From positions 1-25,512 of the IMG/VR virus record IMGVR_UViG_3300042459_000217: a stretch of DNA of 25,512 nt. One strand, 5' to 3'. This stretch comes from a virus. Positions within the stretch are counted from its first letter, which is position 1. Each line of letters begins with the position of its first letter. The notes under the pieces were generated by a model, which was not told the DNA's origin, did not search any database, and worked only from the letters and a program-made list of their open reading frames with translations. Of this stretch, positions 1 to 4,925 are shown piece by piece. Position numbers and translations under genes: made by a program.

Positions 1-5
1 AGATT

Positions 6-215
6 ATGATAATTGAAAGACAGAGTATTGTATCTGGTAAGACTTATCAGATGGAATTAGATGTCACTCAACAGCAGTTGAATGATTTCTTTAATGGAAG
101 ACTTGGATTGATTCAAGAAGCATTTCCTCATTTGTCTATTGATGAACGTGAGTTTATCATATCTGGTATCCATCCAACAGAATGGAGAGAGTTATTTGGT
201 GAATTAGAAGATTAA
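6..215 (+). CDS. Small acidic phage protein, unknown function
   Basis: A 69-residue protein starting five bases into the window, so its leader is mostly missing. It reads as an N-terminal beta-like segment, a glutamine-rich helix (residues about 20-28), and a C-terminal part containing LSIDEREFIISGI and then EWRELFGE. I recall this last pattern, an aspartate/glutamate-rich stretch ending in a W-x-x-L/x-F-G segment, from short hypothetical proteins scattered through tailed phages, but I cannot name a family. No signal peptide, membrane segment or metal ligands are visible. The next gene starts 14 bases after its stop codon. The reading frame and coding character are convincing; the function is unknown. 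An upstream in-frame start outside the window cannot be excluded. Confidence 0.75.
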   Translation: MIIERQSIVSGKTYQMELDVTQQQLNDFFNGRLGLIQEAFPHLSIDEREFIISGIHPTEWRELFGELED

Positions 216-219
216 AAAT

Positions 220-229
220 AAAAACGCAC
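220..229 (+). promoter_or_regulatory. Recurrent AAAAACGCAC start leader, copy 1
   Basis: AAAAACGCAC lies directly before the ATG of the lipoprotein gene. The same element stands before the genes at 1432 (1422-1431) and, slightly altered, at 2816 (AAACGCAC at 2806-2813). No AGGAGG-type site is present, so it probably serves translation start or is part of a phage-specific signal. Confidence 0.5.
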
Positions 230-541
230 ATGAAAAAATCATTTATTGCAGTCCTATTCTTAGGACTAATTAGTGCATGTACTCCAGAGTACATCACAAA
301 AGATCCTATTGATGGAACACCAATAGAGATTAGAGATAGGCAAGGTATCATTGAAGATGCTTTAAGAATTGGTACAGACAGTATATGTATTGTCACAAAT
401 GGAAGAAGCGAGTATTATCCAATAAGGTGGATGAATGAGAATACTACAACCTACTGGCAAGACACATTGAAGGATGGAAGTGTGAAAGCTGGAAGTATTA
501 CATATCGTGTAGTTTATACAAAAAACCTCATTGAGAAATGA
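230..541 (+). CDS. Putative phage-encoded lipoprotein
   Basis: A 103-residue protein with a textbook type II signal peptide: basic MKK start, hydrophobic core FIAVLFLGL, then the lipobox I-S-A-C with the lipidated cysteine at residue 17. The mature part of about 86 residues is polar, with no further membrane segment. The leader is the A-rich AAAAACGCAC directly before the ATG, a motif seen again before two other small genes (1432 and 2816). Its stop overlaps the next start as ATGA. Phage lipoproteins sometimes block superinfection or modify the envelope, and some are lysis spanins; there is no partner holin-spanin set here, so a superinfection-exclusion or envelope role is only inference. The lipoprotein call is strong; the role is unknown. 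Confidence 0.82.
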   Translation: MKKSFIAVLFLGLISACTPEYITKDPIDGTPIEIRDRQGIIEDALRIGTDSICIVTNGRSEYYPIRWMNENTTTYWQDTLKDGSVKAGSITYRVVYTKNLIEK

Positions 542-669
542 AAAAACAAATTGACAAAAAAGCACTCAGTAGAGCCATTGTGTTCTACAGTTTGTTAGCA
601 GCTCTAGCCATCACACTCACTGTGTGGTGGATTGAGTTCATTAAGTATTTTCCAGAAATTATATTTTAA
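538..669 (+). CDS. Single-pass membrane microprotein, 43 aa
   Basis: A 43-residue protein whose ATG overlaps the stop of the lipoprotein gene (ATGA), which suggests translational coupling. The N terminus is basic (MKKQIDKKALSR), followed by one hydrophobic segment at about residues 14-31 (IVFYSLLAALAITLTVWW) and a short tail. The positive-inside pattern predicts a cytoplasmic N terminus. Coupling to a lipoprotein suggests the pair acts at the envelope, but that is inference. It could also be a holin-like or spanin-like component, although nothing in the sequence proves that. Confidence 0.65.
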   Translation: MKKQIDKKALSRAIVFYSLLAALAITLTVWWIEFIKYFPEIIF

Positions 670-671
670 GA

Positions 672-1052
672 ATGAAAACGCATAGATTTTATAAAGAAGA
701 AGGTATATGGTATATAGATCTTCCAGAGTTTCTCATGTTAGGACTTGGAACAAAGGCTAACTTGATGATGGTTGGAGGATCTGATACATATTTAGATAGA
801 CTATCAAACAATACTGGTGAGGTGACTGTGTCATTCTCAGATGTAAACTTTGAAGGTTCTACAGACACGTTGGATAGAACAAAACTAGGTCATGATGATA
901 TGTACTTAGACTCAGTGGGTCACGCAAGAGTTGATGGTGGTGCATACTACAAATCAATCATTGATGGTCATGAGTTATGGCTTTGTCCTGTTACAAAGTA
1001 TGTATTTCAAGCAGATTATCCTCAACGTATCTACATAAAGAAAGAGAAATGA
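672..1052 (+). CDS. Conserved hypothetical protein, possibly DUF6717-like
   Basis: A 126-residue soluble protein starting two bases after the preceding stop. It opens with HRFYKEEGIWYIDLPEFL, followed by KANLMMVGGSDTYLDRLS, and later has GGAYYKSIIDGHELWLCPVTKYVF. This alternation of aromatic and acidic residues with a YID/LPEF core matches my memory of a small Bacteroidota and phage family (DUF6717), a recollection I could not check. No catalytic motif, signal peptide or membrane span is visible. The stop overlaps the next start by ATGA, placing it in the same operon. Function unknown. Confidence 0.75.
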   Translation: MKTHRFYKEEGIWYIDLPEFLMLGLGTKANLMMVGGSDTYLDRLSNNTGEVTVSFSDVNFEGSTDTLDRTKLGHDDMYLDSVGHARVDGGAYYKSIIDGHELWLCPVTKYVFQADYPQRIYIKKEK

Positions 1053-1327
1053 GTTTAGTAGAAAGTATTGATCATCATTTTAATGAAATAATCAAGGATA
1101 GAATGGTGTCTGAAAAGGACACCTTCTTTCTTTTATTAGGACCAAACGAGTTTCACTATTGTGAACCACAAACCAATGACTTCAAGTGTAAGTTTGGTGA
1201 AGCAGTTATCAAAAGAGATGCTTTACCTGAAGGATTTACACTAGCAAAGTGGAAGGTTACTTCTGTAAACAATGAAGAAGAAATGTTGAGTGCTTATGAT
1301 GAATTCATGAGTAACAGGGAACAATAA
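1049..1327 (+). CDS. Hypothetical protein, 92 aa
   Basis: I chose the ATG at 1049 because it gives the common ATGA overlap with the preceding gene and follows an AAAGAG stretch; the open frame extends upstream to 977, but that part is the shadow of the previous gene. The 92-residue product is mildly acidic, with a predicted helix at the start, a beta-rich centre (TFFLLLGPNEFHYC) and a helical C terminus (NEEEMLSAYDEFM). There are no recognisable motifs. Its layout resembles the product of the gene at 1432 (short helix, beta segment ending in an aromatic F/Y-Y-x motif, then a C-terminal D-E-F/D-L-L-F helix), so the two could be diverged paralogues, a weak inference. Confidence 0.7.
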   Translation: MSLVESIDHHFNEIIKDRMVSEKDTFFLLLGPNEFHYCEPQTNDFKCKFGEAVIKRDALPEGFTLAKWKVTSVNNEEEMLSAYDEFMSNREQ

Positions 1328-1371
1328 CATTGATTATTGTGCGCCTGCTGAGCATCAGAATAAACTGCTCA
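1321..1371 (+). other. Intergenic region with two small hairpins
   Basis: Two inverted repeats follow or straddle the stop of the gene ending at 1327. ACAATAA (1321-1327) pairs with TTATTGT (1334-1340), and TGAGCA (1349-1354) pairs with TGCTCA (1366-1371). The second is followed by ATTATTATAG and not a clean T run, so it is a weak terminator candidate or a leader structure for the gene at 1432. This is the longest gap in the first 3 kb (104 bases). Confidence 0.35.
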
Positions 1372-1421
1372 ATTATTATAGCATTAAGTAAAATTAAAGC
1401 AAATAAACACACAATTAAAGC

Positions 1422-1431
1422 AAAAACGCAC
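1422..1431 (+). promoter_or_regulatory. Recurrent AAAAACGCAC start leader, copy 2
   Basis: Identical to copy 1, directly before the ATG at 1432, which it helps choose over the frame start at 1330. It is preceded by two AATTAAAGCAAA segments. Confidence 0.5.
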
Positions 1432-1707
1432 ATGAAAGCACACCAAACAATTGCAGACGTGTTGATGGACATCAATACACCTGAAGCAACAAAGAGGTTC
1501 GTTGTGATTACAGATCACGAGAACAGTTTTTATTATTCCTATCCAGGAGAAGATGAATTCACTTCTCTAAAAGGACAGGCTTTTCTTACACGTACATTTA
1601 TTCCTTTTGCAATAAGTGTACATCAAGAAGTGGGATCTCATTTTGTTTACAAATGGGATACAATGAATGAAGTGGTTGATCATTTTGACTTACTATTCAA
1701 CTCTTAA
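1432..1707 (+). CDS. Hypothetical protein, 91 aa
   Basis: The start at 1432 was chosen because AAAAACGCAC lies directly before it, exactly as at the lipoprotein gene at 230, and because codons upstream in the same frame (from 1330) encode an implausible N terminus over an AT-rich gap with hairpins. The 91-residue product has a helical start (HQTIADVLMDIN), a beta-rich centre with FVVITDHENSFYYSYPGEDEF, and a C-terminal helix ending in HFDLLFNS. There is no signal peptide or membrane span. Two copies of AATTAAAGCAAA lie in the leader (about 1392 and 1412). Function unknown. Confidence 0.7.
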   Translation: MKAHQTIADVLMDINTPEATKRFVVITDHENSFYYSYPGEDEFTSLKGQAFLTRTFIPFAISVHQEVGSHFVYKWDTMNEVVDHFDLLFNS

Positions 1708-1712
1708 TAGCC

Positions 1713-1976
1713 ATGAAAGTGAAGAATAAAGAACAACTCGACAACTTAATCATTACAATGGTTAAGCTTTATCCCACAAACCTCACTTACGCTTTTAAAC
1801 GTGTTAGTGATGTCACTGGGGTTAAACCTTTGGTTATATCAAACAGATGGTACACCAATATTAGACATCGTTCTGAGGTGGTTTATAGAATAGTTACAGA
1901 TGAGGTGGAAATTAAGAACACTAGAGTGATGAGGTCAGATATGATTGAGAAACTTATGAAAATCTTTAGGATATGA
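1713..1976 (+). CDS. Putative helix-turn-helix protein
   Basis: An 87-residue basic protein. The centre, NLTYAFKRVSDVTGVKPLVISNRWY (about residues 23-47, given here only to show spacing), reads as helix, turn with a glycine, and a second helix ending in an aromatic, which resembles a homeodomain-like or sigma-region-4-like HTH. The C terminus (MRSDMIEKLMKIFRI) is an amphipathic helix. A DNA-binding role is therefore plausible but not proven. Its stop overlaps the next start as ATGA. In a region of small early genes it could act as a regulator of phage or host transcription. Confidence 0.65.
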   Translation: MKVKNKEQLDNLIITMVKLYPTNLTYAFKRVSDVTGVKPLVISNRWYTNIRHRSEVVYRIVTDEVEIKNTRVMRSDMIEKLMKIFRI

Positions 1977-2227
1977 AACCACAACTGAAAGAACATATGA
2001 AAAATATGACAAGTTTTATTGCAATGATCTTAGCGTTTTACATATTTGTGTATTACATGATTACGCTAGTGTTGATAATAACGTGTAGAACATTGGAATT
2101 ACACCCATCTTTGGGATTTCTAGCTCATGTAATAGCTTCGTTGACGATTCTATTAACAATATACATGTATGAGCCACGTAAAGACCAAAACAATAAAACT
2201 CACAGAAGAGGAGATAGAGAACTTTAG
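1973..2227 (+). CDS. Two-helix membrane protein
   Basis: An 84-residue protein starting in an ATGA overlap with the preceding gene. Two hydrophobic segments are visible: residues about 14-38 (FIAMILAFYIFVYYMITLVL core) and about 46-65 (LGFLAHVIASLTILLTIYMY). The tail is basic and polar (PRKDQNNKTHRRGDREL), so both termini are probably cytoplasmic. Alternative in-frame ATGs at codons 9 and 12 would still retain both helices. A two-helix hairpin of this size is compatible with a holin, and a lysozyme lies 2 kb downstream, but other small membrane proteins are nearby, so that role is only possible. It ends in TAG, one of few in the window. Confidence 0.65.
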   Translation: MKPQLKEHMKNMTSFIAMILAFYIFVYYMITLVLIITCRTLELHPSLGFLAHVIASLTILLTIYMYEPRKDQNNKTHRRGDREL

Positions 2228-2336
2228 AGCAATTGCTGACAAGTTCAATGTCAAATTTCATGTTAAACAAGTAAAAAACAATTATCATGTTACAGCCCCT
2301 GAGGATAAACTAATCCAATGGGGCTATTACGAATAG
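2169..2336 (+). CDS. Hypothetical protein, 55 aa
   Basis: A 55-residue frame overlapping the end of the membrane-protein gene by 59 bases in another frame. The product begins MSHVKTKTIKLTEEEIENF and continues with KFNVKFHVKQVKNNYHVTAP, a lysine/glutamate-rich beta-helix mixture, then ends WGYYE. The next gene starts five bases after its TAG stop, which fills what would otherwise be an unexplained gap. The amino-acid composition looks like a real protein and not a shadow frame. Function unknown. Confidence 0.55.
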   Translation: MSHVKTKTIKLTEEEIENFRAIADKFNVKFHVKQVKNNYHVTAPEDKLIQWGYYE

Positions 2337-2340
2337 AGTT

Positions 2341-2484
2341 ATGAGCGCATTCACAGAAGAAGAAATAGACACTCTCATAGAATTGTGGCGTGATAAGCTT
2401 ACAATAAAAGAGATGGCATGGACAATGAAGAAAAAGCCTACACAAGTGTATTATCAGCTTAAGAAGCGTTCATTAGTAGGGTAA
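2341..2484 (+). CDS. Small HTH / Myb-SANT-like protein, 47 aa
   Basis: A 47-residue basic protein starting ATGAGCGCATTCACA. The order FTEEEIDTLIELW, then LTIKEMAWTMKK, then PTQVYYQLKKR gives three short helices with the tryptophans and leucines expected of a SANT/Myb or GcrA-like trihelical DNA-binding fold. The first helix (x-T-E-E-E-x-D-x-L) is the characteristic opening of such domains. The basic third helix (Q-V-Y-Y-Q-L-K-K-R) would be the recognition helix. It probably binds DNA and may regulate transcription; the target is unknown. The DNA-binding call is inference from the motif. Confidence 0.6.
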   Translation: MSAFTEEEIDTLIELWRDKLTIKEMAWTMKKKPTQVYYQLKKRSLVG

Positions 2485-2534
2485 ATATTGGGTTTGATGT
2501 TAATTAAGTCGCCAGTGCTTTCCAGTGGCAAACT

Positions 2535-2638
2535 AGTCAGGTGGTGGAATGGAGACACACATTGGAACTGCTTGTAAAAGTAATGGCACATTGAGATAAC
2601 CTTAGATGTGCGTGTAGGTTCAAATCCTACCCTGACTA
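2535..2638 (+). tRNA. Class II tRNA-like element with an enlarged anticodon loop (Leu-like body)
   Basis: The cloverleaf can be folded by eye. The acceptor AGTCAGG (2535-2541) pairs with CCTGACT (2631-2637), with discriminator A and no encoded CCA. The D arm is GTG (2544-2546) with CAC (2556-2558). The T arm is GTAGG-TTCAAAT-CCTAC (2614-2630). The long variable arm GCACAT (2586-2591) pairs with ATGTGC (2606-2611). The D-arm run TGGTGGAATGGAGACAC is typical of tRNA-Leu. The anticodon stem CATTG (2560-2564) pairs with TAATG (2581-2585), including a final G-U, but encloses 16 bases instead of 7, so no anticodon can be assigned. It may carry an insertion, be a decayed tRNA, or be a tRNA mimic. 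Confidence 0.65.
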
Positions 2639-2657
2639 CACACTAAAAACAAAACAC

Positions 2658-2819
2658 ATGGAACTACTAATTAGCATATTAATTGTCACCAGCATTTCTA
2701 CATTCATTGCTGTATTTTGGGTGAGAGGCATAAATTACATGCATGAGAATCATCCTGATTACAAAGGAGAAGATTTGTTTGATGAAGATTTGAATAAAAA
2801 TAAACAAACGCACACATGA
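2658..2819 (+). CDS. Single-pass membrane microprotein, 53 aa
   Basis: A 53-residue protein starting 20 bases after the tRNA-like element with the A-rich leader AAAACAAAACAC. The N-terminal segment at residues 2-22 (ELLISILIVTSISTFIAVFW) is hydrophobic, followed by R24 and an acidic tail (GEDLFDEDLNKNK). A short N terminus with a positive charge after the helix suggests the N terminus faces out and the tail faces the cytoplasm. The stop overlaps the next start in ATGA, and the last codons coincide with the AAACGCAC leader of the next gene. Function unknown; one of several phage membrane microproteins here. Confidence 0.6.
   Translation: MELLISILIVTSISTFIAVFWVRGINYMHENHPDYKGEDLFDEDLNKNKQTHT
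2806..2815 (+). promoter_or_regulatory. Recurrent AAACGCAC start leader, copy 3
   Basis: AAACGCACAC precedes the ATG at 2816 and lies inside the last codons of the upstream membrane microprotein gene, so it is kept although it must also encode protein. Confidence 0.4.
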
Positions 2820-3022
2820 AACAGACAGCAGTAGATTGGTTGTTCAACAGATTATGGGAAACACCAAAAGATAAGTTTGCATGGCAAAGCATTTTGAAAG
2901 AAGCCAAGGAAAGAGAGAAGATGCAAATTGAGAGGGCAAATTTAAACGGTGCATCTGCTACTCTTTTGCACAAATTTGAATTAGGAAAGTATTATAACGA
3001 AACATACGGAGAAAATGCCTGA
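2816..3022 (+). CDS. Small helical protein, 68 aa
   Basis: A 68-residue, largely alpha-helical protein. It opens with TAVDWLFNRLW, then a long charged helix (LKEAKEREKMQIERAN), and ends with LGKYYNETYG. This combination, an N-terminal TAV-x-WL motif, an AKE-x-E-K helix and a terminal YYNETY, is one I have seen on small hypothetical proteins of Bacteroidota phages and prophages, without a known role. The leader AAACGCACAC precedes the ATG. It overlaps the next gene by 8 bases. Confidence 0.7.
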   Translation: MKQTAVDWLFNRLWETPKDKFAWQSILKEAKEREKMQIERANLNGASATLLHKFELGKYYNETYGENA

Positions 3023-3215
3023 CATAACAATGTGCCCAGGGACAAATTGTCCCCAGAAAGAAAAATGCTATAGATTTACAGCAAAACCTAGCGAATATAT
3101 GCAATCATACTTTATGGAAGCTCCAATTAAGGATGGTAAGTGTGATATGTATTGGGGAGAGAACGCAGAGAGAATCTGGAATCAACTCAAAGATATTGTT
3201 GAAGGAAAAGAATAA
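3015..3215 (+). CDS. Cysteine-rich small protein, possible metal binder
   Basis: A 66-residue protein with four cysteines at residues 7, 12, 18 and 43 (CPGTNCPQKEKC, then GKC before DMYW). The spacing C-x4-C-x5-C-x24-C could bind one zinc ion or form a small iron-sulfur-like site; there is no evidence to choose. Between them lies YRFTAKPSEYMQSYFMEAP, rich in aromatics. It overlaps the preceding gene by 8 bases and is followed at once by a strong terminator, so it is the last gene of its unit. Function unknown; the metal-binding call is inference from cysteine spacing. Confidence 0.7.
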   Translation: MPDITMCPGTNCPQKEKCYRFTAKPSEYMQSYFMEAPIKDGKCDMYWGENAERIWNQLKDIVEGKE

Positions 3216-3250
3216 ATGTCCAGTTTTAATCGCTGGACATTTTTATTTTA
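3216..3250 (+). terminator. Rho-independent terminator
   Basis: ATGTCCAG (3216-3223) pairs perfectly with CTGGACAT (3233-3240) around a nine-base loop, with flanking A/T pairs extending the stem, and is followed by TTTTATTTT. It sits directly after the stop of the Cys-rich gene and closes the transcription unit. Confidence 0.85.
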
Positions 3251-3255
3251 GCATT

Positions 3256-3480
3256 ATGGAAGTCTATTTAGGAAAACAAGCGAAGAGCCTATTCTATGGC
3301 AGAGATATTCCCATTGATTCAATAGGAGTGTTTCAGTCACATGTAGGAGAATGGTTGTATTGGTTCAACGATGGTTGGACGTATGATACAGGGTTTGCTG
3401 ACACAGAAGTGGAGGCAATGGAAACAGCAAAAAGAAATTTTAAAGCACGTAAAAAAGAAAACGATGAAGAAACTATTTAA
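3256..3480 (+). CDS. Hypothetical protein, 74 aa
   Basis: The start at 3256 was chosen because it lies just past the terminator and carries the usual ATT-ATG context; the open frame extends back to 3133 through the terminator, which cannot be coding. The 74-residue product opens with MEVYLGKQAKSLFYG, has a central SHVGEWLYWFNDGWTYDTGFADT and ends with an EAMETAKRNFKARKKE helix. The tryptophan-rich centre suggests a small beta fold. It overlaps the next gene by 17 bases. Function unknown. Confidence 0.65.
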   Translation: MEVYLGKQAKSLFYGRDIPIDSIGVFQSHVGEWLYWFNDGWTYDTGFADTEVEAMETAKRNFKARKKENDEETI

Positions 3481-3622
3481 AGCACGAGAAATTCAAAGAA
3501 CAGGAGACTTAGCACCAAGAGGCGTAAAAAGCACAATTAGAGGAACCTACGGGTTCAATGAAGTATTTGAACATATATTCACTGAAGCAAGAAAACCAGA
3601 TCCATCATGGAAAAACAACTAA
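3464..3622 (+). CDS. Small basic protein, 52 aa
   Basis: A 52-residue basic protein. The start at 3464 (MKKLFKAREIQRTGDLAPRG) was chosen over the upstream in-frame start at 3371, which would overlap the preceding gene by more than 100 bases. The sequence holds 11 lysines and arginines in total, mostly in the first 30 residues, which would suit nucleic-acid binding, but there is no known motif. It overlaps its neighbours by 17 and 16 bases. Function unknown. Confidence 0.5.
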   Translation: MKKLFKAREIQRTGDLAPRGVKSTIRGTYGFNEVFEHIFTEARKPDPSWKNN

Positions 3623-3849
3623 ACACTTACAAGCATTGGGCAAATTCATATCTGGACAAGGACAATGCAGACAAATTCTTTGCTAATATGGCAAATCAAG
3701 AAGTATCAATAGATCCTTCAACTGTGAATGTATTCGAGAATGAATTTCTTTATTCTGCATTCGTTTGGGAGAAATCAAACGAAGGTCATAATTATTGGAT
3801 GGATATTCAAGATAAACTAGACAAAGACAATGGCTGGGTCATTATTTGA
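3607..3849 (+). CDS. Hypothetical protein, 80 aa
   Basis: An 80-residue acidic protein with helical ends and many aromatics (KHWANSYLDKDNADKFFANM, then FLYSAFVWEKSNEGHNYW). No catalytic motif, metal ligands or membrane span are visible. It overlaps the preceding gene by 16 bases and the following one by 20, which is typical of this tightly packed run. Function unknown. Confidence 0.65.
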   Translation: MEKQLNTYKHWANSYLDKDNADKFFANMANQEVSIDPSTVNVFENEFLYSAFVWEKSNEGHNYWMDIQDKLDKDNGWVII

Positions 3850-4348
3850 TATGAGACATCTCATGTGGTTAGAGGCTAACTTAAAGGTTAGCTTCTACCA
3901 ACCTGAGAAACTTGAGCAGGGTATGATCTTTATGAATAGTTTATATCCAGGAACAGACAAAGAGTTTGTTGAGCTATGGTTGCTTGAAGAAGACATAGTT
4001 GAAGAAGAGTATGACAACTTTGTCAACAAGAATGGTTTTCCTGTTGAGATAATGGTTACATTAGAGATGAACAATCCTGATGAGCCTGATTACATCGTTG
4101 CATATTTTCCAGAAATAGGATGGATTCATCAGGATGATGACTCAATCAGAGAGTTTGATATTGATGATGCTAACTGGATTATTCAGAATAATAATGGTGT
4201 GGTGCATGTACTAATTGATGAACAAGCTTATGATCAAGATGGTACAATCTACACCATCACAGAAGACCAAGAAGTTATCATGAAGTATCAATTTGACGAT
4301 GATATATATGAAGATGATCATGATTGGGATGAATACTTGGAAGACTAA
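3830..4348 (+). CDS. Highly acidic protein, 172 aa
   Basis: A 172-residue protein with about 45 Asp/Glu against only about 7 Lys/Arg, so it carries a large negative charge. Acidic clusters lie at LEEDIVEEEYD (about 51-61) and in the C terminus (FDDDIYEDDHDWDEYLED). The middle (PEIGWIHQDDDSIREFDIDD) suggests a folded domain and not just a disordered tail. Such composition is known from DNA-mimic anti-restriction and anti-defence proteins, so that is a candidate role, but no family is recognised. The start is uncertain: 3830 has a more A-rich leader (AGACAAAGACA), while 3851 would avoid most of the overlap with the preceding gene. Confidence 0.65.
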   Translation: MAGSLFDMRHLMWLEANLKVSFYQPEKLEQGMIFMNSLYPGTDKEFVELWLLEEDIVEEEYDNFVNKNGFPVEIMVTLEMNNPDEPDYIVAYFPEIGWIHQDDDSIREFDIDDANWIIQNNNGVVHVLIDEQAYDQDGTIYTITEDQEVIMKYQFDDDIYEDDHDWDEYLED

Positions 4349-4356
4349 TTAAAATT

Positions 4357-4443
4357 ATGTATTTTACTAACGGAAAAAGTTATGAATTTATACTTGTCAA
4401 CATTTCTAATATTTCTGATTCCCACTGTACAATTGAATATTAA
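4357..4443 (+). CDS. Possible small overlapping ORF, 28 aa
   Basis: A 28-codon frame starting at an ATG with the window's characteristic leader (TTAAAATT-ATG), which the annotated lysozyme start at 4382 lacks. It begins MYFTNGKSYEFILV and ends in TAA at 4441-4443, overlapping the lysozyme gene in another frame. It could be a leader peptide whose translation reinitiates at the lysozyme, a short real gene, or chance. Kept at low confidence because 28 codons is not enough for coding statistics. Confidence 0.3.
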   Translation: MYFTNGKSYEFILVNISNISDSHCTIEY

Positions 4444-4921
4444 CAGTGAGACAATGTCCTTTCAATACATCTATGAAAGTGATCAAACAACAAGGTCATT
4501 AATTGAGAAGTTTGAGGGAATAAAGTTAACTGCTTATAAATGTCCATCAGGAATTCCAACAATTGGAATGGGTTCTACTCGCTATGAGGATGGGACAAGA
4601 GTGAGAATGGGAGATGAAATCAGTAGGAATAGAATGAATGAGCTTTATAATTTTCATGTAAATCAAACAAGAAGACAGTTAGAAAACTTAGTAGAAACTA
4701 AACTTAATCAGAATCAAAAATCTGCATTAATTAGTCTTTTGTACAATGTTGGATATGGAAATTTTAAAAAGTCAAAACTTTTAAGAATGATAAACACAAA
4801 TCCTAATGATCCTAGAATTCAAAAAGAATTTATGCATTTTACGACATCAAGAGGAAGAGTGTTAAAAGGATTAAAAAAAAGAAGAATCGAAGAATTAAAA
4901 TTGTATTTCACAAAAAACTAA
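4382..4921 (+). CDS. Phage endolysin, GH24 lysozyme (T4-lysozyme-like)
   Basis: A 179-residue glycoside hydrolase family 24 enzyme that cleaves the beta-1,4 bond between MurNAc and GlcNAc in peptidoglycan. The catalytic region aligns with T4 lysozyme: E45 in FEG (T4 E11), T60 in IPTIGMGST (T4 T26), while C54 replaces T4 D20. A Cys at this point is common in the family and compatible with activity. The C-terminal half shows the usual NQNQKSALISLLYNVGYG helix. Residues 4-20 form a hydrophobic stretch, so it may be exported by a signal peptide or held as a signal-arrest-release endolysin. A start at codon 25 (4454) would remove that segment. It lies just upstream of the replication genes. Confidence 0.88.
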   Translation: MNLYLSTFLIFLIPTVQLNINSETMSFQYIYESDQTTRSLIEKFEGIKLTAYKCPSGIPTIGMGSTRYEDGTRVRMGDEISRNRMNELYNFHVNQTRRQLENLVETKLNQNQKSALISLLYNVGYGNFKKSKLLRMINTNPNDPRIQKEFMHFTTSRGRVLKGLKKRRIEELKLYFTKN

Positions 4922-4925
4922 AATT

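Noticed and set aside
2505-2530. CCAGTG direct repeat before the tRNA-like element as a terminator or att site
   Set aside because: Only a six-base repeat with a four-base spacer and a weak GCCA/TGGC pairing, no T run and no integrase gene in the window.
2565-2580. Assignment of a Tyr (GTA) or Ser (GCT) anticodon in the tRNA-like element
   Set aside because: Both triplets occur in the enlarged loop, but neither gives a five-base anticodon stem with a seven-base loop.
3133-3255. N-terminal extension of the 3256 gene
   Set aside because: It would run through the terminator hairpin and overlap the Cys-rich gene; the ATG at 3256 is better placed.
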